Shown here: positions 17,667 through 26,480 of the stretch, one piece after another
Position numbering within the stretch: the stretch's first letter is position 1
How the letters are laid out: every line of letters begins with the position of its first letter
Origin: Oscillospiraceae bacterium
GTDB taxonomy: Bacteria; Bacillota; Clostridia; Oscillospirales; Oscillospiraceae
NCBI GenBank assembly: GCA_031262405.1
Contig: JAISHS010000002.1
Location: forward strand, 1-40,030
Length of the DNA stretch: 40,030 nt
Reading direction: 5' to 3'
The notes under the pieces: model-generated
The model's database searches: none
Seen by the model: only the letters and a program-made list of their open reading frames with translations
Told to the model about the DNA's origin: nothing
Translations under genes and position numbers: made by a program

Positions 17667-18590
17667 TTAAAGAAAAACTGATGTGACAAGCAGGGAAAAC
17701 AGTGGGATGGTTAAGAAAATAAGTACCGTTTGAAGCGCCACGGCTCGCGCGACAAATTCTTCGTCCGTGTGATATTTCTGCGAGAAAACGACGATAAGGG
17801 TGCCGGTGGGCATTGCGAAGGTTATTACATAGGCCGCCGGCATGGCGCCGCTGAATCCGAGCAGCTTCAAAATCAAAGTGAGAGCCAGCGGAATCAGACA
17901 CAGCCTTCCCGCGGCAATGATCCAAGCTCGGGAGTCCGACCAGAGAGATTTCAGCTTCACATTGTAGAGCGCGCCGCCCAGAACAATGAGCGAGAGCGGG
18001 GTGAGCATAGAGCCGACCTGAGTAATGGCAGACAGCAAGGGCGCCGGGATGCTCAGCGGAGTGAAATAGAAGACCATAAACAAAAGCAGGGCGATAGTCG
18101 CAGGATTTTTGACAAAGGCACGCATATTGAAATCGCCGTTTGTGAGCAGCCGCAGGCCTGCGCTGTAGAATAAAACCTGAAACGAGAGATTGAAAATGCT
18201 GGCGTAAAACAGGCCGTCCGCGCCCAATACCGCCTGAGCGACGGGCATTCCCAAAAACCCGACGTTGGCAAAGGTCAGCATGGTGAGGTTGACCTTTCCG
18301 TTTGGCGAAGGTCTCCGGCGCAGCTTCATAACGAAGAGCCCGCTAGATATTACGACCACATAATAGCCGAAGGAGATCACAAAGCCCCAGAGCATATTTA
18401 TAACGTGGCTGAAGTCGGCTTTGTTGGCGGAGCCGCCCAGTATGCTAAAGGGCAGGACGATATACACCATCAGGTTTGAGAGGACGTCTTGCGTCTTGCG
18501 CGTCATTAGACCCGTTGCGCGCATAAGAAGGCCTATGCCGGCAAAAAGTACAATTTTGACCACTAGTTCAATAAATACTGAGCTTGGCAC
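17667..18590 (-). CDS. AEC-family (auxin efflux carrier-like) transporter
   Basis: A 307-residue integral membrane protein with about ten hydrophobic helices in two halves separated by a more polar middle. Recognisable segments are NLMVYIVLPFSIL, FANVGFLGMPVAQAVLG and ITFAMPTGTLIVVFSQKYHTDEEFVARAV, typical of bacterial AEC proteins that move malate, malonate or other carboxylates. The substrate cannot be assigned. The start is a GTG with AAAGGGGG 10 bases upstream. It has its own sigma-A promoter and no partner genes. Confidence 0.88.
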   Translation of the reverse strand: MPSSVFIELVVKIVLFAGIGLLMRATGLMTRKTQDVLSNLMVYIVLPFSILGGSANKADFSHVINMLWGFVISFGYYVVVISSGLFVMKLRRRPSPNGKVNLTMLTFANVGFLGMPVAQAVLGADGLFYASIFNLSFQVLFYSAGLRLLTNGDFNMRAFVKNPATIALLLFMVFYFTPLSIPAPLLSAITQVGSMLTPLSLIVLGGALYNVKLKSLWSDSRAWIIAAGRLCLIPLALTLILKLLGFSGAMPAAYVITFAMPTGTLIVVFSQKYHTDEEFVARAVALQTVLIFLTIPLFSLLVTSVFL

Positions 18591-18628
18591 GGCTTTGACG
18601 ACCCCCTTTCACAACAACTCTTTGCAAT

Positions 18629-18657
18629 ATTATATAGCTGTTGGCTTAAAATGGCAA
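18629..18657 (-). promoter_or_regulatory. Promoter of the AEC transporter gene
   Basis: On the minus strand TTGCCA (18652-18657), a 17-base spacer and a perfect TATAAT (18629-18634), about 40 bases before the GTG start. Confidence 0.75.
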
Positions 18658-18721
18658 GGGAGATTATTGAAGCTGCGCAGTTAGGGGTATAAAAAGTATG
18701 TTAAAAAAATCTCAGCAGGTG

Positions 18722-18750
18722 TTGACTTTCCGCTTGTGATATGCTAATCT
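18722..18750 (+). promoter_or_regulatory. Promoter of tRNA-fMet
   Basis: TTGACT (18722-18727), a 17-base spacer and TAATCT (18745-18750). The expected transcript start is about 10 bases before the tRNA. Confidence 0.75.
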
Positions 18751-18767
18751 ACTAGGGCGTCTGATAA

Positions 18768-18843
<76 letters not shown>

Positions 18844-18844
18844 C

Positions 18845-18893
18845 AAGTAAGTCAAGCCCGCGAAAATATTTCTGTCGCGGGATTGACTTACTT
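18845..18893. terminator. Terminator after tRNA-fMet
   Basis: AAGTAAGTCAA-G-CCCGCGA (18845-18863) pairs with TCGCGGG-A-TTGACTTACTT (18875-18893): 18 pairs and one mismatch, followed by TTATTATT. It begins two bases after the tRNA. Confidence 0.75.
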
Positions 18894-18909
18894 TATTATT
18901 GTGACAAAG

Positions 18910-18936
18910 CACGGACGGGGCGTTGCCTCGTCCGTG
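18910..18936. other. Second hairpin in the tRNA-fMet/mglB gap
   Basis: CACGGACGGGG and CCTCGTCCGTG form an 11-bp stem with one G-T pair and a 5-base loop. There is no T-run, so termination is uncertain. Confidence 0.5.
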
Positions 18937-19243
18937 TTGCCGTTAAGCGGGCGTTACTTCTAGTGATGAAACTCGCGGTAATCCTGCACCGCTTTGTGGA
19001 CAGCACAACAAACTGATAAGAATAAACACGGGTACTTTTAAAATTAATGACCAAAATATAGAGCAAATCATTATGCATTTCGTATAATATGTGAAGAAAT
19101 CTTATGAATCTAGCAATAAAATTCAATGGTCTTTTTCCAATGATGCAGATATACTGTTAACTGTGGGCGGGGCATTGCTATCCCCGTCTCCGGGTCAAAG
19201 ATCCGCCACTAACATATATCTAAAATAATGGGAGGAAAACGCA
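18937..19243. other. Leader region of the galactose operon
   Basis: About 300 bases without a gene. A perfect TATAAT lies at 19083-19088 and TATACT at 19150-19155, but neither has a good -35 box at the right distance. That fits a promoter dependent on an activator such as the AraC-type regulator encoded downstream. CGGGG...CCCCG near 19168-19186 forms a short stem. I found no clear operator. Confidence 0.35.
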
Positions 19244-20281
19244 TTGAAAAGAACAGCTGCAATCTTATTGGCATTGGCGCTTGTATTCGCGCTGACCGCC
19301 TGCGGCGGTACCGCGGCGACTGAGCCCACGGCCGCGCCGGCAACCCAGGCTCCTGTAGCCAACACCGATCCCGATCCCGTACCCGAGGACACAGTGAAGG
19401 AAATCAACATCGGCGTCTGCATCTACAAATTCGACGACAACTTTATGACGCTCTATCGCACGGAGCTTGAGCGTTACCTGAAGGAAGACCTCTCCAGTGA
19501 CGACGTAAAGTGCAACGTCACCGTCGTGGACGGCAAGGGCGACCAGGCCGAGCAGACCAATCAGATCGACACGTTCATCGCGAACCAAGTCGACGTTATC
19601 ATCTGCAACCTCGTGCAGTCCTCCTCTGCGGCCACGGTAATTGATAAGTGCAAGGCCGCCGATATTCCGGTTATCTTCATCAACCGCGAGCCCACCCCCG
19701 AGGACATGGCTCTTTGGGACAAGATCGCCTATGTCGGTGCGGACGCCCGCCAGTCCGGCACGTTCCAGGGCGAGATTATTGCTGAAACCGCAAACAAGGG
19801 CGACTGGAACGGCGACGGCGTCGTCTCCTACGTCATGATCATGGGCGATCCCGAGAACGTGGATGCGCAGTATCGCACCGAGTTCTCCATCAAAGCCCTC
19901 ACCGACGCCGGCATCGAGGTTGAAGAGCTGGTCAAGCAGCGCGGCGACTGGGCTCAGGAAAAGGGACAGGAGCTTGCCAATACGGCGCTGACCCAGTTCG
20001 GCGACCAGATTGACGTTATCTTCTGCAACAATGACGCCATGGCGCTGGGCGCCGCCCAAGCCATCACCGCCAACGGCCGCACCGTGGGCGAGGACATCTA
20101 TCTCGTCGGCGTTGACGCTCTTGAGGAGTGCCAGCAGATGGTTAAGGATGGCACCATGACCGGTACCGTTCTGAACGACCACATCGGTCAGAGCCACACG
20201 GCCGCCGATGTTGCGCTGAAGGCAGTCAACGGCGAAACCCTTGAGAAGAACTACACCGTAGACTACGTGAAGCTCGTCTAG
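19244..20281 (+). CDS. mglB: Galactose/methyl-galactoside ABC transporter, substrate-binding lipoprotein
   Basis: A 345-residue exported lipoprotein: a signal peptide with lipobox LTAC and C20, a Thr/Ala/Pro-rich linker, then a two-lobe periplasmic-binding fold. It resembles MglB in GVCIYKFDDNFM, INREPTPEDM, the calcium loop DWNGDG with VSYVMIMGDPENVDAQYRTE after it, and FCNNDAMALGA, which lines the sugar pocket. It captures galactose or related hexoses outside the membrane and hands them to MglAC. The start codon is a TTG at 19244, with GGGAGG 9 bases upstream; no in-frame ATG would leave a signal peptide. It is first in the operon and is followed by a hairpin that may favour its own expression. 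Confidence 0.93.
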   Translation: MKRTAAILLALALVFALTACGGTAATEPTAAPATQAPVANTDPDPVPEDTVKEINIGVCIYKFDDNFMTLYRTELERYLKEDLSSDDVKCNVTVVDGKGDQAEQTNQIDTFIANQVDVIICNLVQSSSAATVIDKCKAADIPVIFINREPTPEDMALWDKIAYVGADARQSGTFQGEIIAETANKGDWNGDGVVSYVMIMGDPENVDAQYRTEFSIKALTDAGIEVEELVKQRGDWAQEKGQELANTALTQFGDQIDVIFCNNDAMALGAAQAITANGRTVGEDIYLVGVDALEECQQMVKDGTMTGTVLNDHIGQSHTAADVALKAVNGETLEKNYTVDYVKLV

Positions 20282-20300
20282 TACCCGGAGAACACAATAT

Positions 20301-20337
20301 TGCGTGTGCGCTGGGGCCCGGCGCACACGCAGTTTTG
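20301..20337 (+). terminator. Hairpin between mglB and mglA, partial terminator or mRNA stabiliser
   Basis: TGCGTGTGCGC (20301-20311) pairs perfectly with GCGCACACGCA (20321-20331), followed by GTTTTG. Stems at this place in binding-protein operons commonly keep the binding-protein message in excess over the transporter genes. Confidence 0.65.
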
Positions 20338-20381
20338 TACTGATTCGATCTGGGGCTATAAACTCGCATGGGGGTATGGTT

Positions 20382-21893
20382 ATGGCTGAATATCGGCTGG
20401 AAATGCGCGACGTCAGCAAAGCTTTTCCCGGCGTACAGGCACTGGACCGCGCTCAGCTTAAGCTGCGGCCCGGCAGTGTGCACGCTCTCATGGGCGAAAA
20501 TGGCGCCGGGAAATCAACGTTAATGAAGTGCATGTTCGGGATCTATAAAATGGATTCCGGCGAAATTTATTATGAGGGCGAGAAGGTCTCGATCACAGAC
20601 CCGATGGACGCTCTCAAACGAGGCATCGCCATGGTGCACCAAGAGCTCCAGCCCGTGCCGGAGCGCAGCGTGGCGGAGAACATTTTCATCGGCCGCTATC
20701 CCACAAAGAGGTGGCTGGGCGTGATCAGCACCATAGACCACGAAAAGATGTTCAAGGACACCGAGGCGCTGCTCAAGGAAGTGCGCATGAGCTTTGACCC
20801 CAAGGCAAAGCTCGGAACGCTTTCCGTGTCGCAGATGCAGCTGGTGGAGATAGCCAAGGCCGTTTCCGCCGACTGTAAGGTGCTTATTTTAGACGAACCC
20901 ACGTCTTCGCTGACCTCAAACGAGGTCGAGGCCCTGTTCCTTATCATCGAGGATCTCAAGGCCAAGGGCGTGTCGATTATATATATTTCCCACAAAATGG
21001 ATGAGATTCTCAAGATATCCGACGAGGTCACGATCATGCGCGACGGCGCTTACATAGGCACCTGGGACGCTAAGGAGCTAACCACCGACATGATCATCAC
21101 CCGTATGGTGGGTCGTGAGCTTACAAATCTCTTTCCCAAGCGCGAAAACGAGCCCGGCGAGGTCGTGCTGGAGGTCAAAGACTTCACTTCCATCAACCCG
21201 AAATCCTTCAGGGATGTGAACTTCACGCTGCGCAAGGGCGAAATCCTCGGCGTGGGCGGACTGGTGGGCGCCCAGCGCACGGAGCTAATGGAGGGTCTGT
21301 TCGGCATCCGCAGCCACACCACCGGAGAGGTTATAATCAATGGCGAGTCCTTGGACGTGCGCCGACCCCGAGACACGATCCGCAAGGGCACGGCGCTTCT
21401 CACCGAGGACCGGCGCCAAAGCGGCGTCATGGGTGTACTTTCTGTGGAGGACAACGTGGCCATCGCCTCTCTGAATCGCTTCATCAAGTGGGGAATCATG
21501 CTGGACGGCAAGAAAATCCGCGAGCTCGTCAGTGACAACGTGGCGAAGCTCTCCATCAAGACGCCGGGGCTCAAGACTCAGATTCAGTCTCTGTCCGGCG
21601 GCAACCAGCAAAAGGTGCTCATCTCGCGCTGGCTTGCCAACAATCCCGACATCTTCATTCTCGACGAGCCCACTCGCGGTATCGACGTGGGCGCGAAATA
21701 CGAGATTTACTGCATCATCGCCGACCTTGCAAAGCAGGGCAAGAGCATTGTTATGATCTCATCGGAGCTGTCGGAGCTTATCGGTATGTCCGACCGCATC
21801 ATGGTCATGTGCGACGGCAGGGTCACCGGCTTCGTCGACGGCAAGGACGCGAATGAGGAAAACCTCATGACGCTTGCCACCCAGTTTTCGTGA
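20382..21893 (+). CDS. mglA: Galactose/methyl-galactoside ABC transporter, ATPase with two nucleotide-binding domains
   Basis: A 503-residue protein, as long as known MglA. The first domain has Walker A GENGAGKST (38-46), a degenerate signature LSVSQMQLVEIAKA and Walker B VLILDEPTSSL. The second has the altered Walker A GLVGAQRTE typical of the Mgl/Rbs family, a full signature LSGGNQQKVLISRWL and Walker B IFILDEPTRGIDVG. It powers hexose uptake through MglC on the cytoplasmic face. The frame is open further upstream, but GGGGG (20370-20374) sits 7 bases before the ATG at 20382, so I chose MAEYRLEM. It lies 15 bases before mglC. Confidence 0.94.
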   Translation: MAEYRLEMRDVSKAFPGVQALDRAQLKLRPGSVHALMGENGAGKSTLMKCMFGIYKMDSGEIYYEGEKVSITDPMDALKRGIAMVHQELQPVPERSVAENIFIGRYPTKRWLGVISTIDHEKMFKDTEALLKEVRMSFDPKAKLGTLSVSQMQLVEIAKAVSADCKVLILDEPTSSLTSNEVEALFLIIEDLKAKGVSIIYISHKMDEILKISDEVTIMRDGAYIGTWDAKELTTDMIITRMVGRELTNLFPKRENEPGEVVLEVKDFTSINPKSFRDVNFTLRKGEILGVGGLVGAQRTELMEGLFGIRSHTTGEVIINGESLDVRRPRDTIRKGTALLTEDRRQSGVMGVLSVEDNVAIASLNRFIKWGIMLDGKKIRELVSDNVAKLSIKTPGLKTQIQSLSGGNQQKVLISRWLANNPDIFILDEPTRGIDVGAKYEIYCIIADLAKQGKSIVMISSELSELIGMSDRIMVMCDGRVTGFVDGKDANEENLMTLATQFS

Positions 21894-21908
21894 GGAGGAA
21901 TCACTGAT

Positions 21909-22919
21909 ATGGAATTAAATAAAAATAAAAGCATCGGCAGATTCTTAGAAGGAAACGCCATGGTCATCCTCATGGTGTTAGTTGCCATCGTCGTCGGTAT
22001 TTTGCGCCCCAACTTCATTTCGGGGGCCAACTTCAACAACCTTTCCGTCAACACCGCCGTGCGCTTCATTATCGCCCTAGGCGTTTCCGGCTGCCTGATC
22101 ACCAAGGGCACCGATCTTTCCGCCGGACGCATGGTGGGCATCGGCGCCTGCGTTTCCGCGACGCTGCTGCAAAAGGCCGATTATACGGATAAGTTTTTCC
22201 CCGGCCTCGGCAATCTGCCCATCGTTGCCGTTTTGCTCATCGCGGTTTTGATCTGCGTTGTGTTTGGTATCATCAACGGCTGCGTAATCTCCTTCCTCAA
22301 GGTTCCGCCCTTCATCGCGACGCTGGGTATGCAGACTCTCATCTACGGAATCTGCCTGGTGTACACGGGAGCAAAGCCCATCGGCGGCCTGCGCAGCGAC
22401 TATACCCAAATCGCCAACGGCAAGCTATTGGAAAACACCGCTTCGCCCATACAGATACCATACCTGTTAATCATCGCAATCGTCTGCGGCGGGTTAATGT
22501 ACTTCCTATATAACAAGACCCGACACGGCAAGCACATGTACGCCATCGGCGGAAACGAGACCGCCGCCGAGGTGTCGGGTATCAACGTGGGCTTTAGGAA
22601 GATTCTCATCTACGCCCTTGCGGCGGCTCTCTACGCGCTGGCAGGGTTCCTGCTGGCTGCCAAGTCCGGCGGAACCTCCGTTAACATGGGGCAGGGCTAT
22701 GAGCTAGAGGCCATCGCCGCCTGTACCATCGGCGGCGTATCCGTCAACGGCGGCGTCGGCCGAGTGTCCGGTATTCTCTTGGGCGTTCTCGTGTTCGAGC
22801 TGCTTAAAATTTCCCTCCAGTTCATGGGCGTCGAAACCTCCTACACCTACATCGTGCAGGGCTTGGTTATCGTCGTCGCTGTCGCCCTCGACCTGCGCAA
22901 GTACCTCGCAAAGAAGTAA
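21909..22919 (+). CDS. mglC: Galactose/methyl-galactoside ABC transporter, permease
   Basis: A 336-residue permease with 8-10 hydrophobic helices. Family marks include ALGVSGCLITKGTDLSAGRM, PPFIATLGMQTLIYGICLVY, YAIGGNETAAEVSGINV (the conserved loop that meets the ATPase) and AACTIGGVSVNGGVGRVSG. It forms the membrane channel for the sugar delivered by MglB. The start has GAGGAGG 9 bases upstream and follows mglA closely. A long hairpin after the stop separates the importer from the regulatory genes. Confidence 0.94.
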   Translation: MELNKNKSIGRFLEGNAMVILMVLVAIVVGILRPNFISGANFNNLSVNTAVRFIIALGVSGCLITKGTDLSAGRMVGIGACVSATLLQKADYTDKFFPGLGNLPIVAVLLIAVLICVVFGIINGCVISFLKVPPFIATLGMQTLIYGICLVYTGAKPIGGLRSDYTQIANGKLLENTASPIQIPYLLIIAIVCGGLMYFLYNKTRHGKHMYAIGGNETAAEVSGINVGFRKILIYALAAALYALAGFLLAAKSGGTSVNMGQGYELEAIAACTIGGVSVNGGVGRVSGILLGVLVFELLKISLQFMGVETSYTYIVQGLVIVVAVALDLRKYLAKK

Positions 22920-22930
22920 AGCGTCAGTTG

Positions 22931-22967
22931 ACAAGCCCGCCCGGTTTCCATACCGCGGCGGGCTTGT
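22931..22967 (+). terminator. Hairpin after mglC
   Basis: ACAAGCCCGCC-CGGT pairs with ACCG-c-GGCGGGCTTGT, 15 bp with one bulge. There is no immediate T-run, so termination may be leaky and let the operon continue. Confidence 0.6.
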
Positions 22968-23014
22968 TGTGCAGGTGTGCAGGATATATTTTTTTCAATC
23001 ACCATTCTCGGCTC

Positions 23015-23043
23015 TTCAATTTCCGGTCAAAACATGGTATGCT
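23015..23043 (+). promoter_or_regulatory. Possible promoter of the regulatory genes
   Basis: TTCAAT (23015-23020), a 17-base spacer and TATGCT (23038-23043), leaving a very short leader before the ribosome site GGAGG at 23051. Both boxes are imperfect. Confidence 0.4.
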
Positions 23044-23062
23044 GTCCTTTGGAGGTAGTGTG

Positions 23063-24676
23063 ATGGGGCTTTACAAAATTATGATAGTGGACGACGAGCG
23101 GGAGATACGCGAAGGAATTGCGCGGAAGATCGACTGGGAAAAAAGCGGGTTCGAGCTGATTGCCTCGGCGGAGAACGGGCAGGAGGCGCTGGAGCTGGCG
23201 GAAAACCTTGCGCCGGACGTCGTGATTACCGACATTAAAATGCCGTTTATGGACGGGCTGACGCTGGCGAAGCTTTTGAGTGAGCGGCTGCCGGCGGCCA
23301 AGGTCGTGATTTTCTCGGGCTTCGACGACTTTGAGTATGCCCAGAAGGCTATCCAGTACGGCGTGACTGAGTATATATTAAAGCCCGTGGGCGCGCAGGA
23401 GCTGACCGCGACGCTGGGCGAGCTGCGCAACAGGCTGGATGTGGAGATCCAACAGAAAAACGACATGGACGCCCTGAGGGAGCATTACACGCGAAGTCTG
23501 CCGCTGCTCCACGACCTCTTTCTCACGCGGCTGCTGGACGGCAAGCTGCCCGCCGGACGGATTACGGAGCAGGCCGAGGTCTACGGTGTGCGTCTTGCGG
23601 GGAAGTATTTCGCGGCGGCACTGGTGGGCTGCGACGACGGAAGCGGCGCCACGGCCTTCGGCAACGAGCGCGAGCTGATCCCGATTTCCGTGCGCAGACT
23701 CTTGGATGAGATGCTCCTCGAGCGGTTTGAGGCGCAGATCTGCCTCTACAACGACGGCGTTGCCATCGTGTGCGGGCTGGAGGCGCGGGAGCGGATCATG
23801 GAGCTTATCGCGGTGCTGAACTTCTGCTGCGTGCAGGCAAAGCGCTTTCTGGGTCTCACGCTGACGGTGGGGCTGGGGCGCGTGTGCGAGGGGGCGGAGA
23901 ATCTTCGGAAATCAGCCCAGAGCGCGGCCGCAGCACTGGATTACCGCGCGCTTTTGGGCGCGGGGCAGGTCATTTACATAGATGACGTAGAGCCCGCTCG
24001 TGTGGGGGAGCTCGTGTTCGACGAGCAGGACGCGCGGGAGCTGGCCGCCGCTGTGAAGCTGGGTGACGCCGAGGCCATGGAGCGCGGAGCACTGCGCTTT
24101 GTCTCGCGGCTGCGGGAGTCCCGCCTGCCGCTGAAGCATTGCCAGCTCTATTTCAGCGAAATGGCCACGGAGCTAGTGAAAATTGTGCGGGATTACCGCA
24201 TCGACGCAGACGAGGTCTTTGGGCCGGAGTTTGACGGCAGCTTTCGCATATCGCGGTTTTCCTCGCCGGACGAGCTCTTCGCGTGGTTCCAAGAGACCTG
24301 CGCTGCCATTTCCACGGCAATTCGACGGGAGCGCATCAACTCGTCCCAGCAGATCGCCGACCGCGCCAAGGCCTTCATCGCCGAGCGTTATTTCGACCCC
24401 GCGCTGTCCGTGGAGGCGCTGTGCGGACATCTGCACCTTTCGCCCGCGTATTTCTCCACGCTGTTCAAGCGGGAGACCGGCGTTAGTTTCGTGCAGTTTC
24501 TCACGGATACGCGCCTTGCCGAGGCCGTGAAGCTGCTTTCCACCACACAGCTCAAGACCTATGAGATTGCCGAGCGCGTGGGGTACTTAGAGCCCAACTA
24601 CTTCAGCTATGTGTTTAAGAAGAAATTCGGCGTTTCGCCGACCAAATATTTGGGGACAGGGCAGGGAAATGTCTGA
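23063..24676 (+). CDS. YesN/AraC-family response regulator
   Basis: A 537-residue regulator. The receiver domain (1-120) has the acid pair D10/D11, phospho-acceptor D57 in ITDIKMPFMDG, S85 and K107 in LKPVG. A long middle part (about 130-420) precedes a C-terminal AraC-type double helix-turn-helix with LSVEALCGHLHLSPAYFSTL and VGYLEPNYFSYVFKKKFGVS. Such proteins are phosphorylated by YesM-like kinases and activate sugar-uptake genes. The open frame extends upstream, but GGAGG lies 7 bases before the ATG at 23063 and the receiver domain begins exactly there. Its end overlaps the kinase gene by 8 bases. The neighbours suggest control of mgl and probably gal. Confidence 0.92.
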   Translation: MGLYKIMIVDDEREIREGIARKIDWEKSGFELIASAENGQEALELAENLAPDVVITDIKMPFMDGLTLAKLLSERLPAAKVVIFSGFDDFEYAQKAIQYGVTEYILKPVGAQELTATLGELRNRLDVEIQQKNDMDALREHYTRSLPLLHDLFLTRLLDGKLPAGRITEQAEVYGVRLAGKYFAAALVGCDDGSGATAFGNERELIPISVRRLLDEMLLERFEAQICLYNDGVAIVCGLEARERIMELIAVLNFCCVQAKRFLGLTLTVGLGRVCEGAENLRKSAQSAAAALDYRALLGAGQVIYIDDVEPARVGELVFDEQDARELAAAVKLGDAEAMERGALRFVSRLRESRLPLKHCQLYFSEMATELVKIVRDYRIDADEVFGPEFDGSFRISRFSSPDELFAWFQETCAAISTAIRRERINSSQQIADRAKAFIAERYFDPALSVEALCGHLHLSPAYFSTLFKRETGVSFVQFLTDTRLAEAVKLLSTTQLKTYEIAERVGYLEPNYFSYVFKKKFGVSPTKYLGTGQGNV

Positions 24677-26480
24677 GCCGAAGTCAAATTCGCGCGGTCT
24701 TTGGGCCCGAATTAAAAAGCGCAATATTCAGTTTATGATCGCGATCTCGTTTACGCTCGTGGCTCTTGTGGGCATGGGCTTTCTCGGCTTGTCGCTGTAC
24801 CTGCGGTTTGCCTCGTCAGTGGAGTCCGTTATCAAGGAGGACAATAAGCGGGTTCTCGACCAGGTCAACATGAATCTGGACGTCTACCTGCGCAACATGA
24901 TGCGGGTCTCCGATACGATGTATTACCACGTGATCAAGAACACAGACCTGTCAACGGGCTCCGTGGCGCAGCAGATGGGGCTGCTATACGAGACGAACCG
25001 CGATATGCTCGTGTCCATCGTGTTGCTGGACGAGGACGGCGAGTCTATCGCCGCCTACCCGCTTTCAATGCAGAAGCCGGGAGTGCGCCCTGCCGAGCAG
25101 CCTTGGTTTGTGCAGGCCACGGAGAAGATTGAGAACCTGCACTTTTCCGAGGCCCACGTCCAGAATTTATTCGAGGACCCGGACTATAACTATCGCTGGG
25201 TCGTGTCGCTGTCGAGGGCGGTGGAGCTTACCCGAGGCGGCGTGACGAGCCGGGGCGTGCTGCTCGTCGATATGAACTTCTCGGGCATCGATCAGATTTT
25301 CTCCAATGTGGCGCTGGGGGAGACGGGCTATGTATACCTCATGAACCGCTCGGGAGAGATTATCTACCACCCGCGTCAGCAGCTGCTGTATGCCAACATC
25401 ATACAGGAGAACAACCTGCGGGCTGTGGACTATGAGGACGGCAACCACGAGGAGACGTTCGGCGGCACGAAGCGCATCGTCACGGTGAAGACCGTGGGCT
25501 ACACGGGCTGGAAGATCGTGGGCGTGACCCCCGTGGAAAACTTCACGACCTACTTCTACGACATGCAAGAGTTTGCGGTGTACATTCTGGCCTTCACGAT
25601 GTTTCTGATGATCTTCGCCAACTTCTTCGTGTCCTCACGCATCGCCGACCCCATCACCGCGCTGGACCGCAGTGTGCGCAAGCTGGAGCGGGGAGACCTC
25701 GAGGCCGAGATTGCCATCGGAGGCTCCTATGAGATCCGCCACTTGGGCATGAGCATCCGCCAGATGGTGGCGCAGATGCGTAAGCTCATGGACGACATCG
25801 TGACGGAGCAGGAGTCGAAGCGCAAGTCGGAGCTGGACGCGCTACAAAGCCAAATCAACCCCCACTTCCTATATAACACACTGGACTCTACGGTTTGGAT
25901 GATCGAGAACGAGCGTTACAGCGAGGCTGTGCGCATGATCACGGCACTGGCGCGGCTGTTCCGCATCTCACTGTCCAAGGGCGCGAACATCATCAGCGTG
26001 GAAAATGAGTTTGACCACGCCCGCAACTACCTTGCAATCCAAGAGATGCGCTATACGAACCGCTTCACGGTGGACATTGACCTCTCTGACGAGGTCCGCG
26101 GCCTCAGCTGCATCAAGCTGATCATCCAGCCCATCCTCGAGAACTCCATCTACCACGGCCTTGAGTTCATGGACGGAGACGGCGAGATTACGCTGCGTGC
26201 CCGGACTGAGGGGGACGAGCTGATCATAGACGTCTCCGACAACGGCTGCGGCATACCGGAGCCCGTTCTCGAAACGCTGCTGGTTGAGCGGCCTCAGGTT
26301 AAATCCAAGTCCAAGGGCTCGGGCATTGCGCTGCGCAACGTCCACAGGCGCATTCAGGTATATTACGGTGAAAAGTACGGTCTCGAGATACAATCCGAGC
26401 CCGACGAGGGCACCACCGTGCGCATTCATCTGCCCGCGATCCCCTACGAGGCGGCGCCGAAACCGGAGGTGAGACCATGA
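24669..26480 (+). CDS. YesM-like sensor histidine kinase
   Basis: A 603-residue membrane kinase. Helix 1 (about 20-46) and helix 2 (about 300-325) enclose a double-CACHE-like sensor of some 250 residues outside the cell. A HAMP segment follows (SSRIADPITALDRSVRKLERGDL), then the His_kinase domain with QSQINPHFLYNTLDS (phospho-accepting H399) and an ATP-binding domain with QPILENSIYHG (E491, N492) and VSDNGCGIP. It starts inside the last codons of the regulator gene and ends in an ATGA overlap with the binding-protein gene, so the three are tightly coupled in translation. The signal is probably sugar relayed by the binding protein that follows. Confidence 0.93.
   Translation: MSEPKSNSRGLWARIKKRNIQFMIAISFTLVALVGMGFLGLSLYLRFASSVESVIKEDNKRVLDQVNMNLDVYLRNMMRVSDTMYYHVIKNTDLSTGSVAQQMGLLYETNRDMLVSIVLLDEDGESIAAYPLSMQKPGVRPAEQPWFVQATEKIENLHFSEAHVQNLFEDPDYNYRWVVSLSRAVELTRGGVTSRGVLLVDMNFSGIDQIFSNVALGETGYVYLMNRSGEIIYHPRQQLLYANIIQENNLRAVDYEDGNHEETFGGTKRIVTVKTVGYTGWKIVGVTPVENFTTYFYDMQEFAVYILAFTMFLMIFANFFVSSRIADPITALDRSVRKLERGDLEAEIAIGGSYEIRHLGMSIRQMVAQMRKLMDDIVTEQESKRKSELDALQSQINPHFLYNTLDSTVWMIENERYSEAVRMITALARLFRISLSKGANIISVENEFDHARNYLAIQEMRYTNRFTVDIDLSDEVRGLSCIKLIIQPILENSIYHGLEFMDGDGEITLRARTEGDELIIDVSDNGCGIPEPVLETLLVERPQVKSKSKGSGIALRNVHRRIQVYYGEKYGLEIQSEPDEGTTVRIHLPAIPYEAAPKPEVRP

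Noticed and set aside
19265-20419. A 384-residue minus-strand frame opposite mglB
   Set aside because: It mirrors the codon pattern of mglB exactly, and the opposite frame gives a clear binding protein with lipobox and ribosome site.
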